Below, in pieces: positions 34,369 through 43,010 of a DNA stretch of 64,000 nucleotides (the first letter of the stretch is position 1; each line of letters begins with the position of its first letter). The notes under the pieces were generated by a model that saw only the letters and a program-made list of their open reading frames with translations, ran no database searches and had not been told where the DNA came from. The translations under genes were made by a program, and so were the position numbers. Source of the stretch: Streptomyces gilvus (GTDB lineage Bacteria > Actinomycetota > Actinomycetes > Streptomycetales > Streptomycetaceae); contig NZ_JAKWBE010000023.1 in assembly GCF_022513565.1 (NCBI RefSeq), forward strand, positions 1 to 64,000, read 5' to 3'.

Positions 34369-35961
34369 CTATCCGGTGATACCAGCCCTGCGCAACTTCC
34401 CCTTCACCACCTTCCCGCTCGCGTTCCGCGGCAGCTCGGCCACGAACTCCAACGACCGCGGGACCTTGTAGTTCGCCATCTCGCGCCTCGCCCAGGCGAT
34501 CAAATCGTCGGCGGTGAGGACGGACCCCGGCCGCCGCACCACGTACGCCTTCCCGACCTCGCCCAGCCTCGGGTCCGGGACGCCGATGACGGCCACGTCA
34601 GCCACGTCGGGGTGCAGGCCCAGCAGTTGCTCTATCTCCGCCGGGTACGCGTTGAAGCCGCCGACGATGAACATGTCCTTGATGCGGTCGGTGATACGGA
34701 GGTTGCCGGCCGCGTCGAGCACGCCGACGTCGCCGGTGCGCAGCCAGCCGTCCTCCGTCAGGACCTCGGCGGTCGCGGCCTCGTCCTCGTAGTAGCCACG
34801 CATCACGTTGAAGCCCCGGACCAGGACCTCCCCGGGCTTCCCGACCGGCGCCTCGACCCGCACCTCCGTGCCGGGTATCGCCCGCCCCGACGTGGACGCG
34901 ATCACCGTCGGTTCGTCGCCCCGGCGGCACATCGTGACGATGCCGCTCGCCTCGGACAGGCCGTAGGCGGTCAGGACCGTGCCGACGCCGAGTTCGCCGC
35001 GCAGCCGCTCCACCAGCCGCAGCGGCACGACCGCCGCGCCCGTCACCACCAGCCGCAGGGCGGACAGGTCGTGGGCGTCCCGGGCGGGGTGGTCCAGGAG
35101 CGACTGGTGCAGGGTCGGCGGGCCCGGCAGGACCGAGACGCGCTCCGCCGCGATGTTGGCGAGGGCCGTGTCCACGTTGAACACCGGCTGCGGGATCATC
35201 GTCGCGCCCCGCATCAGGCACGCGATCACCCCGGCCTTGTAGCCGAAGGTGTGGAAGAAGGGGTTCACGATGAGGTAGCGGTCGCCCCGCTCCAGGCCCG
35301 CGAGATCGCTCCAGATCTCGTAGCCCCGCAGGGTCTGCGCGTGCGTGATGACCGCGCCCTTGGGGCGGCCCGTCGTCCCGGACGTGAAGATGATGTCGGA
35401 GGGCATGGACGGGGACAGCAGCGCGGCGCGCGCCCGTACCTCCCACTCCCCCACGCCCTCCCCGCTCGCCAGGAAGTCCTTCCAGGTGCGGAAGTCGGCC
35501 GGGGCGTCCTCCGAGAGCACCACGACCTGTTCCAGGTCCGGGAGTCCGGGCAGCGGACCGGACCCCGGCCCCTCCCCCGCCGCCCGGCGCAGCGAGGCCA
35601 CGTACGACGTGCCCAGGAACGTCCCGGTCACGAACAGCAGCCGCGCCCCGCTGCGCCGCAGCACGTCCGCCGCCTCGCCGCCCTTGAACCGGGTGTTCAG
35701 CGGCACCAGCACCGCGCCCGCCGACACCGCGCCCAGCGCGGCGACCATCCAGTCCAGGGAGTTGGGCGCCCAGATCCCCACCCGGTCGCCGACCGCGATC
35801 CCGTTCGCCACGCAGGCCGCGGCGGCCCGGTCGACGCGGGCGCCGAGTTCCGCGTACGACACCCGCACACGTCCTTCCACCACCGCCTCGACGTCCGCGT
35901 ACCGCTCGGCGGCCGAGCGGACCAGGCCCGGGATGGTCCCCCACTCCACGTCACCGCGCAC
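34369..35961 (-). CDS. Acyl-CoA synthetase, FadD3-like
   Basis: 530-residue AMP-forming CoA ligase. The phosphate loop is FTSGTTGRPKGAVITH, the adenine motif TAYGLSEASG, and the hinge and C-terminal motifs DGWLRTGDVG and KVPRSLEFVAELPRNASGKVVKGKLR. The stretch IWAPNSLDWMVAALGAVSAGAVLVPLNTRF resembles mycobacterial FadD3, which activates a steroid ring fragment, more than long-chain ligases. The GTG start has AGGGGG upstream. It is divergent from a thiolase-DUF35-hydratase operon with two regulon palindromes in the 74-bp gap. The substrate is probably a cyclic or branched acid; not proven. Confidence 0.9.
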   Translation of the reverse strand: MRGDVEWGTIPGLVRSAAERYADVEAVVEGRVRVSYAELGARVDRAAAACVANGIAVGDRVGIWAPNSLDWMVAALGAVSAGAVLVPLNTRFKGGEAADVLRRSGARLLFVTGTFLGTSYVASLRRAAGEGPGSGPLPGLPDLEQVVVLSEDAPADFRTWKDFLASGEGVGEWEVRARAALLSPSMPSDIIFTSGTTGRPKGAVITHAQTLRGYEIWSDLAGLERGDRYLIVNPFFHTFGYKAGVIACLMRGATMIPQPVFNVDTALANIAAERVSVLPGPPTLHQSLLDHPARDAHDLSALRLVVTGAAVVPLRLVERLRGELGVGTVLTAYGLSEASGIVTMCRRGDEPTVIASTSGRAIPGTEVRVEAPVGKPGEVLVRGFNVMRGYYEDEAATAEVLTEDGWLRTGDVGVLDAAGNLRITDRIKDMFIVGGFNAYPAEIEQLLGLHPDVADVAVIGVPDPRLGEVGKAYVVRRPGSVLTADDLIAWARREMANYKVPRSLEFVAELPRNASGKVVKGKLRRAGITG

Positions 35962-35980
35962 AACAGCCCCCTACCGCTAG

Positions 35981-35995
35981 CTGACTGACCGTCAG
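35981..35995. promoter_or_regulatory. Regulon palindrome, site 4
   Basis: CTGACTGACCGTCAG, 19 bp before the FadD3-like start. One mismatch to perfect symmetry. Paired with site 5. Confidence 0.7.
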
Positions 35996-36007
35996 ATTAG
36001 CGGTAAC

Positions 36008-36022
36008 CTGACGGTCTGTCAG
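36008..36022. promoter_or_regulatory. Regulon palindrome, site 5
   Basis: CTGACGGTCTGTCAG, 13 bp before the thiolase-like start and 27 bp from site 4, the same spacing as sites 1 and 2. Both divergent operons could be controlled together. Confidence 0.72.
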
Positions 36023-36035
36023 CTCAGGGGACAGC

Positions 36036-37202
36036 ATGCGGAGGTGCACCGGCATGGGCGGAATCAAGGACGCCACCGCGATCGTCGGCATAGGACAGAC
36101 ACCGTTCGCCAAGCATCTGGAGGAGGACGAGAGAACCCTCGCCTGCCGTGCCGTCCTCGCCGCCCTCGACGACGCCGGGATCGCGCCCGGCGAGGTCGAC
36201 GCGCTCGCCTCGTACACCATGGAGGAGACGGACGAGGTGGAGCTGGCGAAGGCCGTCGGCTTCGGGGACCTGACCTTCTTCAGCAAGGTGGGCTACGGGG
36301 GCGGCGGTTCGTGCGCCACCGTCGCGCATCTCGCCGCCGCCATCGCCTCCGGACAGGCGACCGTCGGGGTCGCCTGGCGCTCCCGCAAGCGCGGTTCGGG
36401 CCCCCGCCCCTGGACCAACACCACCGTCCAGCTCCCCACTCCGGCCCAGTGGACCCGCCCCTTCGGACTGCTCCGCCCCACCGACGAGATAGCCATGCTC
36501 ACCCGCCGCTACATGCACGAGTACGGCGCCACCCGGGACCACCTGTTCAACGTCGCGCTCGCCTGCCGCAACCGGGCGAACCAGAACCCCGCCGCCGTGA
36601 TGTACGAACGGCCCCTGACCCGCGAGATGTACATGACCGCCCGCTGGATCAGCGAGCCGCTGTGCCTCTTCGACAACTGCCTGGAGACGGACGGGGCGTT
36701 GGCCTGCGTCCTCGTCAGCGCCGAGCGCGCCCGCGACTGCCGGCAGACCCCCGTGTACGTGCACTCGGCAGCCCAGGGCCTGCCCGCCCAGCACCACGGC
36801 ATGGTCAACTACTGGAACGACGACCCGCTCACCGGCCCCGCCTGGGCCGCCGCCCGACACCTGTGGAAGCACGCCGACTTCACCCCGCAGGACGTCGATG
36901 TCGCCCAGATCTACGACGCGTTCACCGCGCTCATCCCGCTCTCCCTGGAGGGCTACGGCTTCTGCGCGCGCGGCGAGGGCGGGGCGTTCACCGAGCAGGG
37001 CGCCCTGGAGATCGGCGGCCGGCTGCCGCTCAACACCGGTGGCGGCGGGCTCAGCGAGGCCTATGTCCACGGCTTCAACCTCGTCAACGAGGGCGTACGG
37101 CAGCTGCGCGGCACCAGCACCGCCCAGGTCCCGGACGCCGCCACCTGCCTGGTCACCGCCGGTGAGGGAGTCCCGACGTCCGCACTGCTGCTGAGGAGCT
37201 GA
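36036..37202 (+). CDS. Thiolase-like lipid-transfer protein (Ltp2-type)
   Basis: 388-residue SCP-x/Ltp-type thiolase fold: ATAIVGIGQTPFAKH at the start, VAQIYDAFTALIPLSLEGYGFC and LPLNTGGGGLSEAYVHG near the end. The nucleophile loop reads GYGGGGSCATVAHLAAAIASG, and alignment on the following helix puts Gly where the thiolytic Cys should be. The DUF35 gene follows with a one-base gap. Such pairs (Ltp2 with DUF35) are known as aldolases in steroid side-chain degradation. ATG codons at the start and six codons in both have ribosome-site candidates. Confidence 0.85.
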   Translation: MRRCTGMGGIKDATAIVGIGQTPFAKHLEEDERTLACRAVLAALDDAGIAPGEVDALASYTMEETDEVELAKAVGFGDLTFFSKVGYGGGGSCATVAHLAAAIASGQATVGVAWRSRKRGSGPRPWTNTTVQLPTPAQWTRPFGLLRPTDEIAMLTRRYMHEYGATRDHLFNVALACRNRANQNPAAVMYERPLTREMYMTARWISEPLCLFDNCLETDGALACVLVSAERARDCRQTPVYVHSAAQGLPAQHHGMVNYWNDDPLTGPAWAAARHLWKHADFTPQDVDVAQIYDAFTALIPLSLEGYGFCARGEGGAFTEQGALEIGGRLPLNTGGGGLSEAYVHGFNLVNEGVRQLRGTSTAQVPDAATCLVTAGEGVPTSALLLRS

Positions 37203-37203
37203 C

Positions 37204-37620
37204 ATGCTGAGCCCCGTCACCGACGCCGACGGCGCCCCCTTCTGGAGCTACGCCCGCCAGGGCGAACTGCGCGTCCAGGCCTGCTCCGACTGCGGCGAGC
37301 CGCGCTTCCCGCCCCGGCCCTGCTGCCCGCACTGCCAGTCCTTCGCCGCCGAGTGGCGCCGGATGGAGGGCCACGGCCGCATCTGGTCCTACGTCCTGCC
37401 GCATCCGCCGCTCCTTCCCGACTACGCCGAGCAGGCCCCGTACAACGTGGTCGTCGTCGAACTCGCCGACGCCCCGCGCATCCGGCTGGTCGGCAACGTC
37501 GTCGCCGAGGCCGGCGCCCGGCTGGACTCGGTGGCGCCGGAGCGGATCCGGATCGGGGCTCGGGTGCAGGTCGTCTTCACCGAGGACGGTCTGCCGCAGT
37601 GGGTCCTGGAGCGGCCGTGA
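37204..37620 (+). CDS. DUF35 OB-fold protein with zinc ribbon
   Basis: 138 residues. The zinc ribbon is CSDCGEPRFPPRPCCPHC, followed by an OB-fold (RIWSYVLPHPPLLPDYAEQAPYNVVVVELADAPRIRLVGNV) that binds acyl-CoA or a thiolase-like partner. It sits directly between the Ltp2-like gene and the hydratase gene and is probably the obligate partner of the former. Confidence 0.92.
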   Translation: MLSPVTDADGAPFWSYARQGELRVQACSDCGEPRFPPRPCCPHCQSFAAEWRRMEGHGRIWSYVLPHPPLLPDYAEQAPYNVVVVELADAPRIRLVGNVVAEAGARLDSVAPERIRIGARVQVVFTEDGLPQWVLERP

Positions 37621-38399
37621 CGACGACCCGGGCCATCACCCTCTCCGTCGACAAGGACACCCGCGTCGCGACCGTCACCCTCGACCGGCCCGACCGGCTC
37701 AACGCCATCGACCTGACCATGCGGGACGAACTCCGGGAGACCTGGCGGGAGTTGCGGTTCGACGACGCCGTACGCGCGGTCGTCCTCACGGGCGCGGGCG
37801 AGCGGGCCTTCTGCACCGGCCTGGACCGCGACGCCGTCGTCCCGCAGCCCGGCTCGCCCTTCATGGCGGACGATCCGCTGCTGCGGGTCGGCCCCAAGTC
37901 GAACGACCTGTGGAAACCGGTCGTCGCCGCCGTGCGCGGCATGGCCTGCGGGGGCGCCTTCTACCTGCTCGGCGAGGCGGACTTCGTCGTCGCCGACCCC
38001 ACGGCCGCCTTCTTCGACCCGCACACCACCTACGGCATGGTCAGCGCCTACGAGTCGGTGCTGCTGGCCCAGCGGATGCCGTACGGGGAGGTCGCGCGGA
38101 TGATGCTGATGGGCACGGCGGAACGGATCTCCGCGAGACGCGCCCACGAGATCGGCCTGGTCTCCGAACTCACCGAGCCCGGCGGGGCGTTGGCGGCGGC
38201 CATGGAGTGCGCGACCGTGATCGCCGGGTATCCGCCGGAGGGCGTCCAGGGCACCGTGCGGGCGCTGTGGGCGGCCCGGGAGGGCGCCGTGGCCGCCGGG
38301 TTCGCGCAGGCCGCCCATCTGGTCGCGCTCGGGAATCTGCCGGGCGAACGGCAGGCGGAGCTGTTCGCGCGGCGCGGCAACGCATACCGGACCCGCTGA
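37617..38399 (+). CDS. Enoyl-CoA hydratase/isomerase family protein
   Basis: 260-residue crotonase-fold protein. RVATVTLDRPDRLNAIDLTMRDEL and FCTGLD resemble the family's substrate loop, and AAVRGMACGGAFYLLGEADFVVAD forms the oxyanion hole. It probably hydrates an unsaturated CoA ester in the same pathway as the upstream Ltp2-DUF35 pair. The GTG start overlaps the DUF35 stop as GTGA; the frame is open further upstream. Confidence 0.9.
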   Translation: MTTTRAITLSVDKDTRVATVTLDRPDRLNAIDLTMRDELRETWRELRFDDAVRAVVLTGAGERAFCTGLDRDAVVPQPGSPFMADDPLLRVGPKSNDLWKPVVAAVRGMACGGAFYLLGEADFVVADPTAAFFDPHTTYGMVSAYESVLLAQRMPYGEVARMMLMGTAERISARRAHEIGLVSELTEPGGALAAAMECATVIAGYPPEGVQGTVRALWAAREGAVAAGFAQAAHLVALGNLPGERQAELFARRGNAYRTR

Positions 38400-38506
38400 G
38401 CCGACCGGGTCACCGCATGGCGGTCATCGTCCGGCGGGCGTAGCGTCGGCACGGACGGCCGCCGTCCACACCCTTCCGTGCAGCTGGTACGACGGCCGTC
38501 CCCCGC

Positions 38507-40852
38507 TCAGCCGGTGCGTGCGGTACCGGTGCCCTTCTCCGCGTCCAGGGCGTACACGCAGCGGTCCTTGCTGCACGCGTACACGACCCCGTCCCTGACC
38601 ACCGGCGACCCGGTGATCTCGCCGCCGGTCGCCAGCTTCCAGCGCAGCCGGCCGTCGTCGGCCTTCAGGGTGTACAGGAGGTGGTCGGTGGAGCCGAAGT
38701 GGATACGGCCCTCCGCCACGGCCGGCGCCCCCACGATGTCGCCGCCCGCCTGGAAGCGCCACTTGGGCGTGCCCGTGACCGCGTCCAGGGTGTAGAGGCC
38801 CTTGCCGCTGCCGACGTGGACGTGGCCCGCGGCCACCAGGACCGGGTCGACGGAGGCCCGGGACTCGGTGGCGATGCGCCAGCGGTCACGGCCGTCGGTG
38901 GCGTCGAGGGCGTAGACCGTGCCGAGGTAGTCGGCGAGGTAGATGCCGCCGCCGGTGACGGCGGGCCCCGGCGCGAAGGTGGGCGGGGAGAGGAACACGG
39001 CCGGTGCCTCGAAGTGCCACCTGACGTGGCCGCCGGCGACGTCGAGGGCCAGCACACGGGTGCCGGCGGACACGTAGACGCAGCCGTCCGGGGCGTGCGT
39101 CAGCCGGATCGGCACCCCGCCGCAGGAGGCGGCGTCGCCGATCGGGTAGGACCAGCGCTCGTCACCCGTACGGGCGTCCAGGGCGCGCAGCCGGGCGTCC
39201 TGCCAGACGTACACCGTGCCCTCGTGGACGGCGGGCCCGGCCTCCGGCGACTCGAAGTCGGTCTGGGCGCCGGTGAGCTCCCACAGCTTCTGCCCGTTGG
39301 CGGCCTCCCATGCCTGGACGCCGCCGCCGCGGGTGCCGGTGACGACCGTGCCCCGGTCGGCGTGCAGGGAGTACACCCAGGCGTCGGTGTTCAGCCGCCA
39401 CAGGTCGGCGCCCTCACGGCAGTCCAGGGCGAACAGCGTGGGCCCGTCGGAGGCGTGGATACGGCCGTCGGCGACCGCCATCGACCAGGCCACGTCCCGG
39501 GTCTTGAAGCGCCGCCGCCCGGTGGCCACGTCCAGGGCGTGCACCTCGAAGGAGGTCACGTAGACGAGGTCGCCGAAGACGGAGGGGGTGCCCCACACGT
39601 CGTTGGACATGCGGAAGCGCCACGGGCGCCAGCCGGTGGCCTCCGGAGCGGGGGCGGGGGGCGCCGGCACGGCGGGGTCGGCGCCGTTGACGCCGGGGCG
39701 GGGCTTGGCCCAGGAGGCGGCCAGGGCGGCCTCCGGCGGGGGCGCCTTCACGGCGGCCGCGCGCACGTCGGCGACCCGGGGGCCGGGGCCGATGGGCACC
39801 TGGGCGCCGGCGAGGCGGACCGGGCCGGTGTCGGGGGCGCCGACCGGCACGGGGGGCGCGGTGGGGATCACCGGGTCGTGCGAGGGCGGGGGCGGCAGGG
39901 GCGGGCGGCCCCCTCCGCTGCGGGCGCCGCCCTGCTGGCCGGGCTTGGCCGCCGGGCGGCCGTTGCGCCGTGCCTCGATCAGGCTCACCGCCCGCTCGGG
40001 CAGCCAGGCCGAGGCCGTACCGCTGTCGTCGGAGCCGGAGCCGAAGAGGTGGGGGGCCAGGTTGGCCTGGAGGTCGGCCGGGTTGGGGCGGGCCGTGGCC
40101 TCCATCTGCATGCAGGACTCGATCAGCGGGCGCAGCTCGTCCGGCAGGCCCTCCAGGTCCGGGCCCTCCCGCAGCAGCATGAAGACCGTCTCGACCGGGT
40201 TGGCGCCGTGGAAGGGCGGGTGGCCGGTGGCGGCGAAGACCAGCATCGAGCCGAGCGAGAAGACGTCGCTCGCACCCGTGACCGACCGCGAGTCCTTGGC
40301 CTGCTCCGGGGACATGTAGGCGGGGGTGCCGACGGCCACGTTCGTCATGGTCAGACGGGTGTTCGAGACACCGGAGGCGATACCGAAGTCGATCACCCGG
40401 GGGCCGTCCTCGACCACGAGCACGTTCGAGGGCTTGAGGTCGCGGTGGACCAGCCCGGCGCCGTGGATCGACTGCAGCGCCTCCGCCACGCCCGCCGCGA
40501 GCCAGCGCACGGCCTGGGCCGGGAGCGGCCCGCACTCGTTCACTATCTCCTCGAGCGAGGGCGCGGGCACGTACGCGGTGGCCAGCCAGGGCACCGCCGC
40601 GCGCGGGTCGGCGTCGACGACGGCCGCCGTGTAGAAGCCGGAGACCGCCCGGGCCGCCTCCACCTCACGCGTGAAACGGACACGGAAGAGCTGGTCCTCG
40701 GCCAGCTCGGTCCGGACCGTCTTGATCGCCACGCGCCGGCCGGACGCCGAGCGCGCGAGATAGACCAGCCCCATGCCGCCGGCACCCAGCCGTCCCAGCA
40801 CCTCGAACGGCCCGATCCGCCGCGGATCGTGCTGCGTCAGCTGATCCACCAC
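38507..40852 (-). CDS. afsK: AfsK Ser/Thr protein kinase with PQQ-like propeller
   Basis: 781 residues; S. coelicolor AfsK has 799. It begins VDQLTQHDPRRIGPFEVLG with the Gly loop GRLGAGGMGLVYLA, then VAIKTV (Lys), HRDLKPSN, DFGIAS and GTPAYMSPEQA, a Pro-rich linker, and a C-terminal half of PQQ-like beta-propeller repeats (RLRALDARTGDERW, TVYALDATDGRDRW, GLYTLDAVTGTPKW). Unlike many receptor kinases it has no clear membrane span. AfsK phosphorylates AfsR. The GTG start matches the AfsK N-terminus; the frame extends 58 codons upstream. Confidence 0.96.
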   Translation of the reverse strand: MVDQLTQHDPRRIGPFEVLGRLGAGGMGLVYLARSASGRRVAIKTVRTELAEDQLFRVRFTREVEAARAVSGFYTAAVVDADPRAAVPWLATAYVPAPSLEEIVNECGPLPAQAVRWLAAGVAEALQSIHGAGLVHRDLKPSNVLVVEDGPRVIDFGIASGVSNTRLTMTNVAVGTPAYMSPEQAKDSRSVTGASDVFSLGSMLVFAATGHPPFHGANPVETVFMLLREGPDLEGLPDELRPLIESCMQMEATARPNPADLQANLAPHLFGSGSDDSGTASAWLPERAVSLIEARRNGRPAAKPGQQGGARSGGGRPPLPPPPSHDPVIPTAPPVPVGAPDTGPVRLAGAQVPIGPGPRVADVRAAAVKAPPPEAALAASWAKPRPGVNGADPAVPAPPAPAPEATGWRPWRFRMSNDVWGTPSVFGDLVYVTSFEVHALDVATGRRRFKTRDVAWSMAVADGRIHASDGPTLFALDCREGADLWRLNTDAWVYSLHADRGTVVTGTRGGGVQAWEAANGQKLWELTGAQTDFESPEAGPAVHEGTVYVWQDARLRALDARTGDERWSYPIGDAASCGGVPIRLTHAPDGCVYVSAGTRVLALDVAGGHVRWHFEAPAVFLSPPTFAPGPAVTGGGIYLADYLGTVYALDATDGRDRWRIATESRASVDPVLVAAGHVHVGSGKGLYTLDAVTGTPKWRFQAGGDIVGAPAVAEGRIHFGSTDHLLYTLKADDGRLRWKLATGGEITGSPVVRDGVVYACSKDRCVYALDAEKGTGTARTG

Positions 40853-40943
40853 TTGCCTGCCACCTCCCCGTACAAGCCGCGCCACCCACATATGTACGCG
40901 ACCGAAGTGCAGCGTCTCACCACCGCACCGCCATGGCGGCACG

Positions 40944-41000
40944 CACCCCGATTCTTCCTGGCCGGGGCACCGGTTGCGAACCCGGGCCCGAATCGGGGTG
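40944..41000 (-). terminator. Hairpin between the VOC gene and afsK
   Basis: Arms CACCCCGATTC and GAATCGGGGTG (11 bp, perfect) enclose a 35-base loop that has its own CCCGGG symmetry. It lies 35 bp past the VOC gene stop, so afsK is probably transcribed mainly from its own promoter in the 90 bp that follow. Confidence 0.55.
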
Positions 41001-41034
41001 TCTCCCGGCAAACCGGGGCGTTTCACCGCATGAC

Positions 41035-41766
41035 TCAGCGCTCGGGCCGCTCCAGTACGGCGAACGACGCCCCTTGATTGTCGGTGACGACCGCCACCTT
41101 TCCGTACGACGTCTCGAATGGTGGTGCCTGAATACGGCCATCGAGCCGGCTCACCGTCCCGAGGACCGTCTCGCAGTCCTCGACGGCGAAGTGGACGACG
41201 AAATGGGGCGGCATCTCGGCCGGAAAGACCTCGGAGACCGGCGCGCGGCCGAAGTCGGGCCGGGCGTCCGGCCCGAACAGGGCGTCGTGGAAGAGCTCGC
41301 CGTAGAAGGTGTTGGCGGCCTCGGTGTCACGGGCGTACAGCTCGGCCCAGGCGAAGGTGCCCGGCTCGTGCCGCCTGCCGAAGCCGGGGTGGGAGCCGGG
41401 CTCCCAGAGGCCGAAAACAGCTCCCTCGGGGTCGGTGACCAGCGCGGTCGTCCCCAGGTCGCCGAGCGGGACGGGCGCGGTGACGACCTGTCCGCCGGCC
41501 GCCCAGACCCGGTCGGCGAGGGACTCCGCGTCCGGGGTGGCGAAGTAGACGGTCCACACGGTGGGCAGCCGCCCGTCCGTCTTGCGGGCGAGCGCGGCGA
41601 CCGGCTCGCCGTCCTTGCGCGCCCAGACGGATCCGCCGTACGCGTCCTCGAAGTCCCACCCGAAGAGCTCACCGTAGAACCGCTTGCCCGCCTCGACGTC
41701 GGGAAGCTGCGCGTCCACCCAGCAGGGGACGCCCTCTCCGTACGCGGATGCCCTGTTTTCGGCCAT
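41035..41766 (-). CDS. kbpA: Two-domain VOC protein, probable KbpA (AfsK-binding protein)
   Basis: 243 residues with two glyoxalase/VOC-type repeats: CWVDAQLPDVEAGKRFYGELFGWDF and FAWAELYARDTEAANTFYGELFHDA. In S. coelicolor the gene beside afsK encodes KbpA, about 250 residues, which binds unphosphorylated AfsK and inhibits its autophosphorylation. Size, position and orientation here agree. The KbpA identity is from synteny and memory of the system; the VOC fold is seen directly. Confidence 0.75.
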   Translation of the reverse strand: MAENRASAYGEGVPCWVDAQLPDVEAGKRFYGELFGWDFEDAYGGSVWARKDGEPVAALARKTDGRLPTVWTVYFATPDAESLADRVWAAGGQVVTAPVPLGDLGTTALVTDPEGAVFGLWEPGSHPGFGRRHEPGTFAWAELYARDTEAANTFYGELFHDALFGPDARPDFGRAPVSEVFPAEMPPHFVVHFAVEDCETVLGTVSRLDGRIQAPPFETSYGKVAVVTDNQGASFAVLERPER

Positions 41767-41889
41767 ACCGCCAACCTAACGGCGCCTCGCGCACCCCGCA
41801 GGACCAGGCACACCTGTCTCCCCACCCCCATGCACCCCATTTGCAGTCGGCCGAATCGCGCTCCGATCACCCCTCGGTAAGCTGACGAC

Positions 41890-42537
41890 ATGACAGGACA
41901 AGTGCGTACCGTCGACGGCCGTGTGGCGGGTCGGCGTGGGCAGGCGACCCGGCAGAAGCTGCTCGACTGCCTCAGCGAGATGCTCAGCTCCTCCCCGTAC
42001 CGGGACGTCAAAGTCATCGATGTCGCCCGGAAGGCGGGCACTTCGCCCGCGACCTTCTACCAGTACTTCCCGGACGTCGAGGGCGCCGTCCTGGAGATCG
42101 CCGAGCAAATGGCCACCGAGGGCGGGCAGTTGACCGCGCTGCTCGAGGGCCGCTCGTGGGTCGGCAAGGCCGGCTGGCAGACCGCGCAGGAACTCGTGGA
42201 CGGGTTCCTGGAGTTCTGGCGGAAGAACGACGCGATCCTGCGCGTGGTCGATCTCGGGGCCGCCGAGGGCGACAAACGCTTCTACAAGATCCGCATGAAG
42301 ATCCTGAACTCGGTCAACAACTCCCTGGCGGACTCCGTCGCCGAGTTGCAGGCCAAGGGCAGGGTCGACAGGGACGTGAACCCGGCCGCGGTCGCCGGTT
42401 CGCTCGTCGCGATGCTCGCGGCGGTCGCCTCGCACCAGAAGGGCTTCCAGACCTGGGGCGTCAAACAGGCCGAACTCAAGCCGAACCTGGCCCTGTTGGT
42501 GCACCTGGGCGTCACGGGCAAGAAACCCACGAAGTAA
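41890..42537 (+). CDS. TetR-family regulator
   Basis: 215 residues. The helix-turn-helix is VKVIDVARKAGTSPATFYQYFPDVEGAVLEI. The ligand domain contains VDGFLEFWRKNDAILRVVDLGAAEGDKRFYKIRMKILNSVNNSLADSV. It is divergent from the KbpA-like gene, and I recall an equivalent next to kbpA in S. coelicolor, so it may belong to the core locus. It is also the only TetR gene in this window and thus the first candidate to read the CTGACG palindromes, although its own promoter shows only a half-site (CTGACG). Confidence 0.9.
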   Translation: MTGQVRTVDGRVAGRRGQATRQKLLDCLSEMLSSSPYRDVKVIDVARKAGTSPATFYQYFPDVEGAVLEIAEQMATEGGQLTALLEGRSWVGKAGWQTAQELVDGFLEFWRKNDAILRVVDLGAAEGDKRFYKIRMKILNSVNNSLADSVAELQAKGRVDRDVNPAAVAGSLVAMLAAVASHQKGFQTWGVKQAELKPNLALLVHLGVTGKKPTK

Positions 42538-42574
42538 CCCGCCCCCCTTTCCAGGCCCCCCCAAGTCCTGTCTC

Positions 42575-42617
42575 GCAGGCGGTGGTTCACGGACGACTCC
42601 CGTGAGCCACCGCCTGC
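42575..42617 (+). terminator. Very strong terminator after the TetR gene
   Basis: An 18-bp stem (left arm GCAGGCGGTGGTTCACGG) with one G-T pair and a 7-base loop ACGACTC, 37 bp past the stop codon. Confidence 0.85.
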
Positions 42618-42722
42618 TCCGCTGTCCGGGCACCGCCCGGCCCCCGGCCCCGGTACCCGGTGAACATCGCCTCGCCGGATTGCGTACATAGGGGGAGGTA
42701 CTCCACGAAAGGGGACGCGCTC

Positions 42723-43010
42723 ATGATCCTGCTCAAGCGAGCGGCCGTCGCCGTGGCCTCGGTCGCCCTCGTCACCGGCGCCGCGGGGATCGCCGCCGGG
42801 CCCGCCTTCGCGACGGGCCAGCCCAACCAGTCCTGCCAGGCCGAGCCCGCGAGCCCCGGCCACGCGTCGAGCGCCCCCGGTTCCGCGTTCAACGAGGATC
42901 CGGGCGGTGTCGCCGGCGGCAAGTACGCCGGTTCCCAGCCCCAGAACTCCAAGAACCCGGCCTCGGTCTCCCAGTACGACGTGGCCTGCACACAGGTCTC
43001 GGCTCACTGA
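42723..43010 (+). CDS. Small secreted protein of unknown function
   Basis: 95 residues. The start MILLKRAAVAVASVALVTGAAGIAAGPAFA is a Sec signal peptide with an AFA cleavage site. The 65-residue mature part is rich in Pro, Ser, Gly and Asn and has two Cys (NQSCQAEP and VACTQV) that may form a disulfide. AAGGGGA precedes the ATG. It resembles small secreted proteins common in Streptomyces, without known function. Confidence 0.8.
   Translation: MILLKRAAVAVASVALVTGAAGIAAGPAFATGQPNQSCQAEPASPGHASSAPGSAFNEDPGGVAGGKYAGSQPQNSKNPASVSQYDVACTQVSAH

Noticed and set aside
34369..38399. Assignment of the CoA block to the KstR2 cholesterol regulon
   Set aside because: The ligase resembles FadD3, but ipdAB, hsa and other core steroid genes are absent and the operator differs from published KstR/KstR2 sites.
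38681..41077. 798-residue plus-strand frame opposite afsK
   Set aside because: Shadow of the kinase gene; biased composition and no motifs.
41880..41897. CTGACGACATGACAG at the TetR start as a regulon site
   Set aside because: The two halves are not inverted repeats of each other; only the left half matches.
30217..42537. A PKS/NRPS or other antibiotic biosynthesis cluster near afsR
   Set aside because: No ketosynthase, adenylation, terpene or lanthipeptide genes are present; AfsR is a global regulator rather than cluster-bound.
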